A DNA stretch of 14,790 nucleotides from Verrucomicrobiota bacterium. Lineage in GTDB: Bacteria > Verrucomicrobiota > Verrucomicrobiia > Chthoniobacterales > UBA10450. Shown here piece after piece: positions 6,786-13,619 of this stretch. The notes beneath the pieces were generated by a model. That model was not told the origin of the DNA. It saw only the letters and a list, made by a program, of their open reading frames with translations, and did not search any database. Position 1 is the first letter of the stretch; each line of letters opens with the position of its first letter. Made by a program: the position numbers and the translations under genes. The stretch lies in the NCBI GenBank assembly GCA_003217835.1, contig QHMQ01000126.1:5415-20204 (forward strand). The letters are read 5' to 3'.

Positions 6786-7109
6786 ATGAGCCTCATTGCC
6801 AGCTTCATGAATTTGGCAGGACCGGATTTGATCATCATCTTGTTGATCATTCTCGTTTTGTTCGGTGCGAAGAAACTACCAGAACTCGCGCGCGGAATGG
6901 GCCAGGCAGTGAAGGAGTTTCAAAAAGCCAAGGACGAGTTCAGCGACGAGTTGCATAAGGCCGGGAAATCTGAGAACGAAACGGCGAAGTCGGACGTAAA
7001 ACCGGCGGAATCGACGGTGCCCCAAATCGAGATCCAGCCAGCGAGCAGCGAAACGCGGCCCGACGCGGAACCAGGCAATCAACCCCGCGGCAATGCTGAT
7101 CAAGTTTAG
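6786..7109 (+). CDS. tatA: Sec-independent translocase subunit TatA/TatE
   Basis: A 107-residue Tat pore-forming subunit for export of folded proteins across the inner membrane. Seen: one N-terminal membrane helix (about residues 13-26, LIIILLIILVLF), the conserved FG hinge at 26-27, the amphipathic helix GAKKLPELARGMGQAVKEFQKAKDE (27-51), and a disordered acidic, Pro/Glu/Ser-rich tail (about 60-107). The residue before the membrane helix region (GPD) replaces the Glu/Gln often found in TatA/TatB, and nothing indicates the longer TatB form. Start ATG 6786; ATG 6807 is an alternative that would shorten the N-terminus by seven residues. tatC is not in the window. The acyl carrier protein gene follows after 117 bases. 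Confidence 0.92.
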   Translation: MSLIASFMNLAGPDLIIILLIILVLFGAKKLPELARGMGQAVKEFQKAKDEFSDELHKAGKSENETAKSDVKPAESTVPQIEIQPASSETRPDAEPGNQPRGNADQV

Positions 7110-7226
7110 GGCCATAAGAGCGGCGGCTATCAGTTTCACAGACGTTTGATCGAGTTGCTGATCGAATGAGGTTTTACTGGTCAGTTGACCTACGCCGCGA
7201 CTTGCGACAAAATCGCCACTTCTTTT

Positions 7227-7496
7227 ATGTCCGACACCAATCTGCGCACTCTTATTAAGGAGATGCTGGTCAAAAACTTGATGCTGCAGACCACTCCGGA
7301 TCAGATTGCAGATGACCTTCCTTTGTTCGGCCCGAATAGTCTCGGCCTCGACTCGATCGATGCGCTCGAACTGGCAGTAGGCATGGAGAAAACCTTCGGC
7401 GTGGGCGTCCCAAGCTCTGAAGTTGCTGGCAAGGCGCTTCGAACCGTAAATACGATTCACGATTATATTCTCGAAAAACGTGGCGCGACCGGTTAA
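7227..7496 (+). CDS. Acyl carrier protein
   Basis: An 89-residue carrier protein. Seen: the 4'-phosphopantetheine attachment motif GLDSIDALEL with Ser43, and the four-helix acyl carrier pattern (LIKEMLVKNL..., EKTFGVGVPSSEV..., VNTIHDYILEK). The sequence differs from the fatty-acid-synthesis AcpP (which has ...LGADSLDTVELVM) and is closer to stand-alone carriers in aryl-polyene, polyketide or lipid-modifying clusters. Start ATG 7227 is preferred over an upstream in-frame start at 7185, because the extension (MTYAATCDKIATSF) is not carrier-like. It lies 35 bases before a glycosyltransferase gene on the same strand, suggesting co-transcription and a role in an envelope glycolipid, though no ketosynthase or acyltransferase is in the window. 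Confidence 0.88.
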   Translation: MSDTNLRTLIKEMLVKNLMLQTTPDQIADDLPLFGPNSLGLDSIDALELAVGMEKTFGVGVPSSEVAGKALRTVNTIHDYILEKRGATG

Positions 7497-7531
7497 GCTG
7501 CCACGAAGCCACCGGACGGGTTCGATCCAAG

Positions 7532-8719
7532 GTGAACATTCTTTACGTTGAGAGCAGTCGCAGCTGGGGCGGACAAGAATATCGCACCTGCCTCGAAATC
7601 AATTGGCTGAATGCGCGGCGGCACAACGCATGGTTGATCTGCAATCCAGACAGCCAGGTTCTGCTCAAGGCACGCGAGCTCGGCACGCGAGCTATCGCAA
7701 TGTCGTTACGGCGCCGGTTTGATCCATTGCTTTCCTGGCGACTCTGGAGATTCTGCCGCCAAAATCAGATCGGTCTTCTCAAAACCTACAGTTCGAAAGG
7801 CCACTGGCTTTGTTTGCCGCTCTATTTTTGTGGAATTCCATTAATCCGCGCGCGCTGTATCACAGATCCAATCGGAGGCAAAGGACGCGCTTTCATTTTC
7901 AAGCATGGCTGTTCGAAAATCGTTGCCGACGCATCGGTAATCAAACGGCAGCTCGTGCAGGAAAACGGAATCGACCCTGCAAAGGTCGAGGTCGTCGGCT
8001 CGGCCGTTGATCTTCAAAAATTTAGACCGCCACGCGATCGAATGAAATTCCGGCGCGAAATGGGTTTCAGCGCAGACACGCCACTCATTGGCAATATCGG
8101 TATGATTCGTCCAGATAAGGGTCAACTCGTCTTGGTTGAAGCGTTTCACGGCGTTTTATCGGAGCGTCCTGATGCCCGTCTCGTCATCGTGGGACAGGGT
8201 ACCGGCCAACTGAGGCGCGGCATAAATGTGAGGAACGCGATCGATCGCGCAGGATTGGCCGACAAAATTTTCATGGTCGGATATCGCTGGGACACACCAG
8301 ATGTTTATGCTGCTTGCGACATAGTCGTGATCGCTTCACTGCGCACCGAGGCGTCCCCGATCGTTCTGCGTGAAGCTTTCGCCAGTGGCCGTCCTGTCGT
8401 CGCGACAAATGTGGGCGACATTCCGGAAATCATCCAGCACCGGCAAAACGGGCTACTAATCGAACCGGGCGATAGCAAATCTCTCGCCGCTTCGATCCTG
8501 GAGTTGATTTCCGATCAGAAACTGGCCGCGCGCTCTGCGGCAAACGGCCTGCGCTACGCGACTGAGCATTTTTCGTTTGACGACATGATGGAGACAAAGT
8601 TTCAAGTCGATGCTTCATTGATAGGCACAGAGGCGGCAGGACCGCTTTCCTCGCCCGATGACGCGCCTGTATCGACGCAGCCGGTCAGACCCGTGGAGAT
8701 GGCCTCACGCGATTGTTGA
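7532..8719 (+). CDS. GT4-family glycosyltransferase
   Basis: A 395-residue cytoplasmic or membrane-associated GT-B enzyme. Seen: an N-terminal acceptor half beginning MNILYVESSRSWGGQE, with the SWGGQE motif common in lipopolysaccharide-type transferases; the donor half with GMIRPDKGQ at about 190-198; and the E-x7-E pair E273/E281 in TEASPIVLREAFASGRPVV. The last about 35 residues are low-complexity (Ala, Pro, Ser-rich) and outside the fold. GTG start at 7532 with no clear ribosome binding site. It follows the acyl carrier protein gene by 35 bases. Its 3' end overlaps that of the convergent LOG gene by 15 bases. Donor and acceptor sugars cannot be determined; a lipopolysaccharide or glycolipid role is an inference. 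Confidence 0.88.
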   Translation: MNILYVESSRSWGGQEYRTCLEINWLNARRHNAWLICNPDSQVLLKARELGTRAIAMSLRRRFDPLLSWRLWRFCRQNQIGLLKTYSSKGHWLCLPLYFCGIPLIRARCITDPIGGKGRAFIFKHGCSKIVADASVIKRQLVQENGIDPAKVEVVGSAVDLQKFRPPRDRMKFRREMGFSADTPLIGNIGMIRPDKGQLVLVEAFHGVLSERPDARLVIVGQGTGQLRRGINVRNAIDRAGLADKIFMVGYRWDTPDVYAACDIVVIASLRTEASPIVLREAFASGRPVVATNVGDIPEIIQHRQNGLLIEPGDSKSLAASILELISDQKLAARSAANGLRYATEHFSFDDMMETKFQVDASLIGTEAAGPLSSPDDAPVSTQPVRPVEMASRDC

Positions 8720-9778
8720 GGAATTAATCGCGTCGATAAGTTGACGAAAGCGGCCAAAGCTGCGCCGATAAGGAGTGAGAATCAGTCGGGGGAGATTCAA
8801 AATCTCGGGTTCGTTCTTCTCCTGACGCAGCGCGGTACCTTGCACGATCTCGCCGCTCCGAACGATGTCTGCGAATTTCTCGTTAAGATCGACAACCGCT
8901 TTTTTTGATAAGCGGTGACAAATGCGAATGACGAGTCTTTCGCCAACCCAACGCGCTGACTGATAGACCTTGTAGAACTGCAAAATTTCCGCGACCGCTT
9001 CTCGGACATTGTGGACAACCTTAAAGAAAGAAAAATCTTCCTGCGAAATGAAGCCAAGCTTGAGCAGATGCTCGGTGAGGAATTTCATCCATGTCTCCCA
9101 ATAATTTCCATCTGGCCGGTCGAGGAGGACCACCGGAATCACACGCGCTTTCCCGGTCTGCATAAGCGTGAGCACCTCGAATGTTTCGTCGAGTGTGCCG
9201 AAACCGCCCGGAAATAGCGCGAAAGCGTCTGTTTCTTTCACGAAGCTCAGTTTACGGGTAAAGAAGTAATTCAAATTGATCAGTTTGGGATCGCCTTCGA
9301 TAACTTGGTTGGCTCGCTGCTCGAACGGCAAACGAATGTTCAGGCCGAAGCTGTGTTCGCGGCCTGCGCCACGTTGCGCTGCGCCCATGATGCCATCGCC
9401 CGCGCCGGTTATCACCATAAAGTTGTGCGCGACCATTTCCCTCCCGAAATCCTCCGCGACCTTGAACTCCGCTGCATGGGGCAAAGTGCGAGCCGAACCG
9501 AACACGGCAACTTTCCGGAAGCGTTGAAATCGCGCGAAGACCTTTGCCGCATAGCGCATCTCTTTTACTGATCGATTGATCAGCTTGAGATCGGCCACGT
9601 TCATCTGATCGCGCGCGATCTTGAGCGCCGTCACGATCATCTCCTCGATCAGCTCGGAAGACTTTTCCGTTCCCCAGTCACGGACGAGCTCGCGCACCCG
9701 CGTGTTAAACGGCGGATCGACAGTCCATTGCTGCCGCGACCGTTGACCATGGGTTGCGCCTCCGGTGAAATCTTCCAC
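8705..9778 (-). CDS. LOG-family nucleotide 5'-monophosphate hydrolase, long form
   Basis: A 357-residue protein with a lysine-decarboxylase-like (LOG, TIGR00730) Rossmann core. LOG enzymes split the N-glycosidic bond of nucleoside 5'-monophosphates, releasing base and ribose-5-phosphate; some make cytokinins, others (PpnN) recycle nucleotides. Seen: FGSAR at 93-97, TGAGDGIMGAAQRGA at 124-138, a conserved Arg-Lys (R175, K176), and the signature PGGFGTLDE at 190-198. It is much longer than the usual about 190 residues: about 85 extra residues before the core, and about 100 after it. The GTG start at 9778 is the first available and has no ribosome binding site; it is not well supported. The 'lysine decarboxylase' name found in databases is wrong for this family. 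Convergent with the upstream glycosyltransferase gene. Confidence 0.88.
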   Translation of the reverse strand: MEDFTGGATHGQRSRQQWTVDPPFNTRVRELVRDWGTEKSSELIEEMIVTALKIARDQMNVADLKLINRSVKEMRYAAKVFARFQRFRKVAVFGSARTLPHAAEFKVAEDFGREMVAHNFMVITGAGDGIMGAAQRGAGREHSFGLNIRLPFEQRANQVIEGDPKLINLNYFFTRKLSFVKETDAFALFPGGFGTLDETFEVLTLMQTGKARVIPVVLLDRPDGNYWETWMKFLTEHLLKLGFISQEDFSFFKVVHNVREAVAEILQFYKVYQSARWVGERLVIRICHRLSKKAVVDLNEKFADIVRSGEIVQGTALRQEKNEPEILNLPRLILTPYRRSFGRFRQLIDAINSSTIA

Positions 9779-9862
9779 GTCAAATGTTTACCGTGCAGTA
9801 CGGCCGACGCACGGGAAAACTTTGCTGCTATAACCGCTTCGCTGTGCGGGGCGAGCGCGTCG

Positions 9863-10735
9863 TTACACTGCAATTAAGTCCGTGAGGATCTCGCGCATGT
9901 ACCGGATGGGCAGCGAATAATGACCAGCTTTATCAATGTAGCGCGCTTTACAATTAGGCAGACGCTTCGCGACCTCTTCCGCCACACGAAACGAAAATGC
10001 CCGGTCTTGTATGCCGTGCCAAAGCCGCACCGGCACATCGACATCTTCCAACTTGAAACCCCACGGCTCGGCATAAACTTGTGCGTCAATCATTAGGCCT
10101 TCGACAGATCCCCGCCACGCTCGCCGCGCGCTTTCAAAACACGCTTCGAACGGCGCGTCGTCGTGCAGGACCGCCGCATCGTAAGGATGCAAAAACTTCA
10201 GGATTAGCGGACGCAATCGAATTGGAACTCGCCTGGCGGCAAAGGGCTGCCCGATATGAAATAGTATTCGCAGGAGTTGGGGAGATGTTCGGCGAAATTT
10301 CAGCATCCAGCGATAAAGTCTCAGCAAACCGCTGTGATCGGCAAGGTCTGCAATCGGCGGTGCGCCGCTCACGATCGCAATCGTCTGGACCCGCTCCGGC
10401 ATCGCCTTGCCAGTTACATAGGCGTACGGCGCACCACCGGAAATCGCGAGCATTCGAAATTTTGCGACGCCAATGTGATCGACCAGTTGCTCCACAATCG
10501 GCGGCCATTCGAGCAATTTGCGATTCGGCTGAAAGCTAGATCCACTGATTCCGGGCCGGTCTGGTGAAATGATGCGGATACAGAGCTGGCGCGCCGCATC
10601 ATCTGTTAATTGTGCCATGGTGCGCGAACTGGGCCACCCATGACAAAATACCACCGGCATGCCCGTCGGATCGCCGTATTCTTCAAAAGCGATCTGAGAT
10701 CCGGCTCCAAGTTGAATCAGTCTTTCGCCGCCCAT
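9863..10735 (-). CDS. Alpha/beta-fold hydrolase
   Basis: A 290-residue alpha/beta hydrolase, substrate unknown. Seen: the oxyanion-hole motif HGWP at 32-35, SPDRPGISGS at 57-66, the nucleophile elbow AISGG (S99), the acid D244 in LWHGIQD, and the base H272 in DKAGHYSLP. The triad is complete. The elbow has Ala rather than Gly at its first position (A-x-S-x-G), seen in several esterase, peptidase and haloperoxidase-like subgroups. A helical cap lies at about 130-215. No signal peptide. The ATG start at 10735 lies in an A-rich context with no Shine-Dalgarno. It is 84 bases upstream of the LOG gene on the same strand and divergent from the ergothioneine gene group. Confidence 0.85.
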   Translation of the reverse strand: MGGERLIQLGAGSQIAFEEYGDPTGMPVVFCHGWPSSRTMAQLTDDAARQLCIRIISPDRPGISGSSFQPNRKLLEWPPIVEQLVDHIGVAKFRMLAISGGAPYAYVTGKAMPERVQTIAIVSGAPPIADLADHSGLLRLYRWMLKFRRTSPQLLRILFHIGQPFAARRVPIRLRPLILKFLHPYDAAVLHDDAPFEACFESARRAWRGSVEGLMIDAQVYAEPWGFKLEDVDVPVRLWHGIQDRAFSFRVAEEVAKRLPNCKARYIDKAGHYSLPIRYMREILTDLIAV

Positions 10736-10773
10736 TTTTTTATCGCAGCCAGCCCGTGCTTTTCAGCGCTTGT

Positions 10774-10789
10774 ATTGCAAGCGTGCAAT
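10774..10789. promoter_or_regulatory. Inverted repeat ATTGCA-N4-TGCAAT
   Basis: A 6-base inverted repeat with a four-base centre (AGCG) in the 108-base divergent region between the hydrolase and the gene group leading to egtB. Position suggests a regulator site; the regulator is unknown. Confidence 0.35.
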
Positions 10790-10807
10790 CTGTAGTCCAA
10801 AGTGTAT

Positions 10808-10821
10808 TGCGGATATCCGCA
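10808..10821. promoter_or_regulatory. Perfect 14-bp palindrome TGCGGATATCCGCA
   Basis: An uninterrupted 14-base palindrome ending 22 bases before the ATG of the first gene of the egt group. It is well placed for an operator overlapping the promoter or early leader. I recognise no family consensus. Together with the repeat at 10774-10789 it makes this divergent region the likely control point of the operon. Confidence 0.45.
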
Positions 10822-10843
10822 CTGGCCTTTCGTATTATTCGTG

Positions 10844-11245
10844 ATGAACGATTACTCACAACCTGGAGCTGGAAAAATTTCCGTGCACGGCAACGGCGTC
10901 GGCGCGCCGTCACCGGAGGAAGTCGAAAAACGCGCCAGGGAAATTGCCATGATTGGCGAACGTAATCCCGATGAATTTACTGATGCGGATTGGGCCCAAG
11001 CGCGGCGGGAATTGCTTGGTGCTGCTGTTCCTGTGCCGCCGGAGGAAACCAGCCAGAACGCCGATCTGGTAGAAGAATGGGAAGTCATCGCGAATAATAC
11101 GGGACAGAGAGCGCCCCGTGCTGGATTGGATGAAGACGAAACGGTTGGCGAGCAACTGGTCACCGACGGTCTTGAGGAAGCGGCGCACGATCAAATGCTC
11201 GAGGCCCGCCGAGAGGAAATCGAGCAGGAAGGCGGCATCACTTGA
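10844..11245 (+). CDS. Acidic protein of unknown function, first gene of egt group
   Basis: A 133-residue soluble, strongly acidic protein I cannot assign. Seen: a Gly-rich N-terminus (GAGKISVHGNGVGAPS, about residues 8-23) that is not a P-loop; a helix with EEVEKRAREIAMIGERNP...DADWAQARRELLG (25-59), loosely like the small DUF2934-type motif; a Pro-rich linker; and a Glu/Asp-rich helical C-terminus (about 95-128: DEDETVGEQLVTDGLEEAAHDQMLE). No membrane segment, signal peptide or cysteine. The ATG at 10844 is chosen over an upstream start at 10802 that would read over the palindrome. Its stop codon overlaps the egtB start (TTGA, 11242-11245), and its last codons contain the egtB ribosome binding site. 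Translation of the two genes is therefore probably coupled, linking this protein to ergothioneine synthesis by context only. Confidence 0.75.
   Translation: MNDYSQPGAGKISVHGNGVGAPSPEEVEKRAREIAMIGERNPDEFTDADWAQARRELLGAAVPVPPEETSQNADLVEEWEVIANNTGQRAPRAGLDEDETVGEQLVTDGLEEAAHDQMLEARREEIEQEGGIT
11226..11232 (+). promoter_or_regulatory. Ribosome binding site deciding the egtB start
   Basis: AGGAAGG lies 9 bases before a TTG at 11242, inside the end of the preceding gene. It is one of the few clear Shine-Dalgarno sequences in the window and supports TTG as the egtB start. The ATG at 11270 is out of frame. Confidence 0.7.
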
Positions 11246-12567
11246 GCTCAATCGCCGCGCCCGCCATCAATGAAGCAACGGCCGCATCGCCACGTTCGAA
11301 CGGAGGCCGATCGCGTGCCGAATGTCTGCTCGCGCGTTTTCGCCAAATCAGAAACTTCACGACGGGACTGTGCACGAATCTTGAGCCCGAGGATTGTGTT
11401 GTCCAGTCGATACCGGATGTCAGCCCAACCAAATGGCATCTAGCCCACACCACGTGGTTCTTCGAAACGTTTATCCTGAAACGATTCGTTCCCGGATATC
11501 GCGCCGAAATTCCGCAATACGCCTATCTGTTCAATTCATACTACAACGCGGCCGGCGACATGCAACGGCGCGACCTCCGTGGATTGATCTCGCGCCCCAC
11601 CGTAAAGGAAGCACAGCGCTACCGCTCCTCGATTGATTCGCATACCGACAATCTCCTTTCCCATGCTGACGAAAAACTTCTCGATGACATCGAGCCAATT
11701 CTAGTTCTCGGCATTCATCACGAGCAGCAGCATCAGGAGTTGCTCATCACAGACATCAAGCACGTCTTCGCGCAAAATCCGCTCTATCCAGTTTTCCGCG
11801 AGAGCGAGATCGACGTTGTCCAGGCAAAAATCGCCCCGATGCATTTCCTCCATTTCGAAGAAACAACCGTGGAGATCGGTCATGAGGGCGACGGCTTTTC
11901 CTACGATAACGAAGGCCCGCGTCATCGAACGCTGGTCGGTGCGTTTTCGCTCGCTTCGCGGCCAACTACAAATAGCGAATATATCGAATTTATCGAAGCC
12001 GGTGGATACGCGCGAGCGGAGTTTTGGCTGTCGCTCGGTTGGATGGCGGTAAATGAGCAACACTGGCAGGCACCGCTTTACTGGGAAAAACGCGACGGCG
12101 CGTGGTGGCAGTTCACGCTTTCCGGTTTTCGTCCCGTCGATGAATCAGAGCCAGTAACACATGTCAGCTATTTTGAAGCCGACGCCTTCGCGAATTGGAG
12201 TGGCGTCCGGTTGCCAACGGAATTCGAATGGGAACGTGTCGCGCTTGATTGTGCGATCGAAGGTAATTTCGTCGAGAACGAGGAGTTTCATCCACGACCA
12301 TCGACAGGACAGGATCGACAACTTCAACAAATGTTTGGCGATGTTTGGGAATGGACGCGGAGCGCGTACTCCCCCTACCCTGGTTACCACGCCGCGCCTG
12401 GCGCGCTCGGGGAGTACAACGGCAAGTTCATGTGCAATCAGTATGTCTTGCGTGGGGGCTCCTGCGCGACGTCGCGCACGCACATCCGCAAGACGTATCG
12501 AAACTTTTTTCAGCCCGAAAAACGCTGGCAATTCACAGGGATTCGGCTCGCACGCGACTCAAAATGA
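11242..12567 (+). CDS. egtB: Ergothioneine synthase EgtB (sulfoxide synthase)
   Basis: A 441-residue non-haem iron enzyme joining a thiol to C2 of hercynine with O2, giving a sulfoxide on the way to ergothioneine. Seen: N-terminal DinB-like domain (about 25-190) with the three-His iron site (H69 in WHLAHTTWFFE; H160 and H164 in HHEQQHQE), and a C-terminal formylglycine-enzyme-like domain (about 200-440) with GVRLPTEFEWE at 321-331, FGDVWEWT at 365-372 and VLRGGSC at 402-408. A Tyr-Tyr pair (Y100, Y101) and RNFFQPEKRW at 420-429 point to the type that uses cysteine directly, as in Chloracidobacterium, not gamma-glutamylcysteine; the mycobacterial Trp-Asp at this place is Phe-Phe. This subtype call rests on remembered structures. 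TTG start; the stop overlaps egtD by ATGA. Confidence 0.95.
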   Translation: MSSIAAPAINEATAASPRSNGGRSRAECLLARFRQIRNFTTGLCTNLEPEDCVVQSIPDVSPTKWHLAHTTWFFETFILKRFVPGYRAEIPQYAYLFNSYYNAAGDMQRRDLRGLISRPTVKEAQRYRSSIDSHTDNLLSHADEKLLDDIEPILVLGIHHEQQHQELLITDIKHVFAQNPLYPVFRESEIDVVQAKIAPMHFLHFEETTVEIGHEGDGFSYDNEGPRHRTLVGAFSLASRPTTNSEYIEFIEAGGYARAEFWLSLGWMAVNEQHWQAPLYWEKRDGAWWQFTLSGFRPVDESEPVTHVSYFEADAFANWSGVRLPTEFEWERVALDCAIEGNFVENEEFHPRPSTGQDRQLQQMFGDVWEWTRSAYSPYPGYHAAPGALGEYNGKFMCNQYVLRGGSCATSRTHIRKTYRNFFQPEKRWQFTGIRLARDSK

Positions 12568-13538
12568 ACCACGAGCCACATCGGCTCGCCGTTGTCGATC
12601 TTGAGCCGGCGAAATCGGATTTTCTTTCGGAGGCGATCGCCGGCCTCTCGGATCAACCTCGAACCTTGCCGTGCAAATATTTCTACGATGAGAACGGCGC
12701 GGAGCTGTTTCAAAAAATCTGCGAACTACCGGAATATTACATCACTCGAGCTGAGACCGCGATTCTCCGGCTTCACGCTCATCAGATGGCCCGTTGCATC
12801 GGCGCGCGCTGTGAGCTGATCGGTCTTGGCACTGGCGCCGGAACAAAAACGCGCGTCCTTCTAGAAGAGCTAGAAAAACCGGCCGTTTATGTCCCAGTGG
12901 ATATTTCAAAAGAACAGCTCGAACGCTCGACCGCGTTGTTTCGCAAGCTTTTTCCCAAGCTCGAAATTCTGCCGGTCTGCGCCGATTACCTCGAACCGTT
13001 CGATCTGCCTCTGGCTTCGCGAAAAGCCGCGCGCAAGATTGTGTATTTTCCTGGCTCGACCATCGGCAATTTTGAGCCGCCGGCAGCAATGACGTTCTTA
13101 CAGCGCGTTATCGATCTTTGCGAAGATGACGGCGGGCTTTTGATTGGCGTCGATCTGCGAAAAGATCGACAGGTCCTGGAACACGCTTACAACGACAGCG
13201 CCGGTGTGACCGCCCAATTTAATTTGAATTTGCTCGCGCGCGCGAATCGCGAGCTCGGAGCGAATTTCGATCTACGACAGTGGCGGCATTACGCGGTTTA
13301 CAATCCGGACGAAGGCCGGATCGAGATCTATCTCATCAGCGAAACCGATCAGACTGTGCGAATTAAGGACCGGCAGTTTCATTTCCATACGGGAGAGAAA
13401 ATCATCACTGAATATTCCTACAAACATACCCCGCCAGGTTTTATCGACCTCGCCCACAAGGCAGGATTTGAGTTTGTTCGAATGTGGACTGATAACAGCC
13501 ACTTGTTTGGCGTTTTCTATTTCACCGTGAAACTGTAG
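12564..13538 (+). CDS. egtD: L-histidine N-alpha-methyltransferase EgtD
   Basis: A 324-residue SAM-dependent enzyme that trimethylates the alpha-amino group of histidine to hercynine, the first step of ergothioneine synthesis; family length is about 320. Seen: KYFYDENGAELFQKICELPEYY at 38-59 (substrate lid region), the SAM loop GLGTGAGTKT at 87-96, PVDISKEQL at 111-119, PGSTIGNF at 163-170, FNLNLLARANREL at 219-231, and TEYSYKH at 282-288. E283 and S285 match the mycobacterial Glu282/Ser284 that bind histidine. Start: ATG 12564 overlaps the egtB stop in an ATGA (12564-12567), indicating translational coupling. The frame stays open upstream to 12345 within egtB, but that stretch is not family sequence. 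Confidence 0.96.
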   Translation: MNHEPHRLAVVDLEPAKSDFLSEAIAGLSDQPRTLPCKYFYDENGAELFQKICELPEYYITRAETAILRLHAHQMARCIGARCELIGLGTGAGTKTRVLLEELEKPAVYVPVDISKEQLERSTALFRKLFPKLEILPVCADYLEPFDLPLASRKAARKIVYFPGSTIGNFEPPAAMTFLQRVIDLCEDDGGLLIGVDLRKDRQVLEHAYNDSAGVTAQFNLNLLARANRELGANFDLRQWRHYAVYNPDEGRIEIYLISETDQTVRIKDRQFHFHTGEKIITEYSYKHTPPGFIDLAHKAGFEFVRMWTDNSHLFGVFYFTVKL

Positions 13539-13545
13539 GCGCCGC

Positions 13546-13618
13546 GCTGTGGATGGCGCGCTTCAGGTTATGAACGCAACATCCGCGCCGCTGCTTCGCA
13601 CAGCGAAGCGGCCACAGC
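13546..13618. repeat. Structured element between egtD and transporter genes
   Basis: Most of the 81-base gap is covered by nested inverted repeats. The outer arms are GCTGTGG (13546-13552) and CCACAGC (13612-13618). Inside is a tight hairpin GCTTCGC, ACA, GCGAAGC (13593-13609). A further pair, GGCGCG (13555-13560) and CGCGCC (13584-13589), could also pair. The element ends one base before the ATPase start codon. It has no T-run, so it is not a classic terminator. It may be a REP-like unit or an RNA structure that separates or tunes translation of the transporter genes. Confidence 0.5.
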
Positions 13619-13619
13619 T

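Noticed and set aside
6876..7460. Minus-strand open frame of 194 codons across tatA and the acyl carrier protein
   Set aside because: It lies antisense to two genes with clear family motifs and has no family-like sequence itself.
12345..12563. N-terminal extension of EgtD inside egtB
   Set aside because: The frame is open, but the 73 extra residues do not look like EgtD, and the ATG at 12564 in the ATGA overlap gives the standard family length.
13593..13609. Intrinsic terminator after egtD
   Set aside because: The hairpin is good, but it is followed by GGCCACAGCTATG, with no T-run on the plus strand and none on the other.
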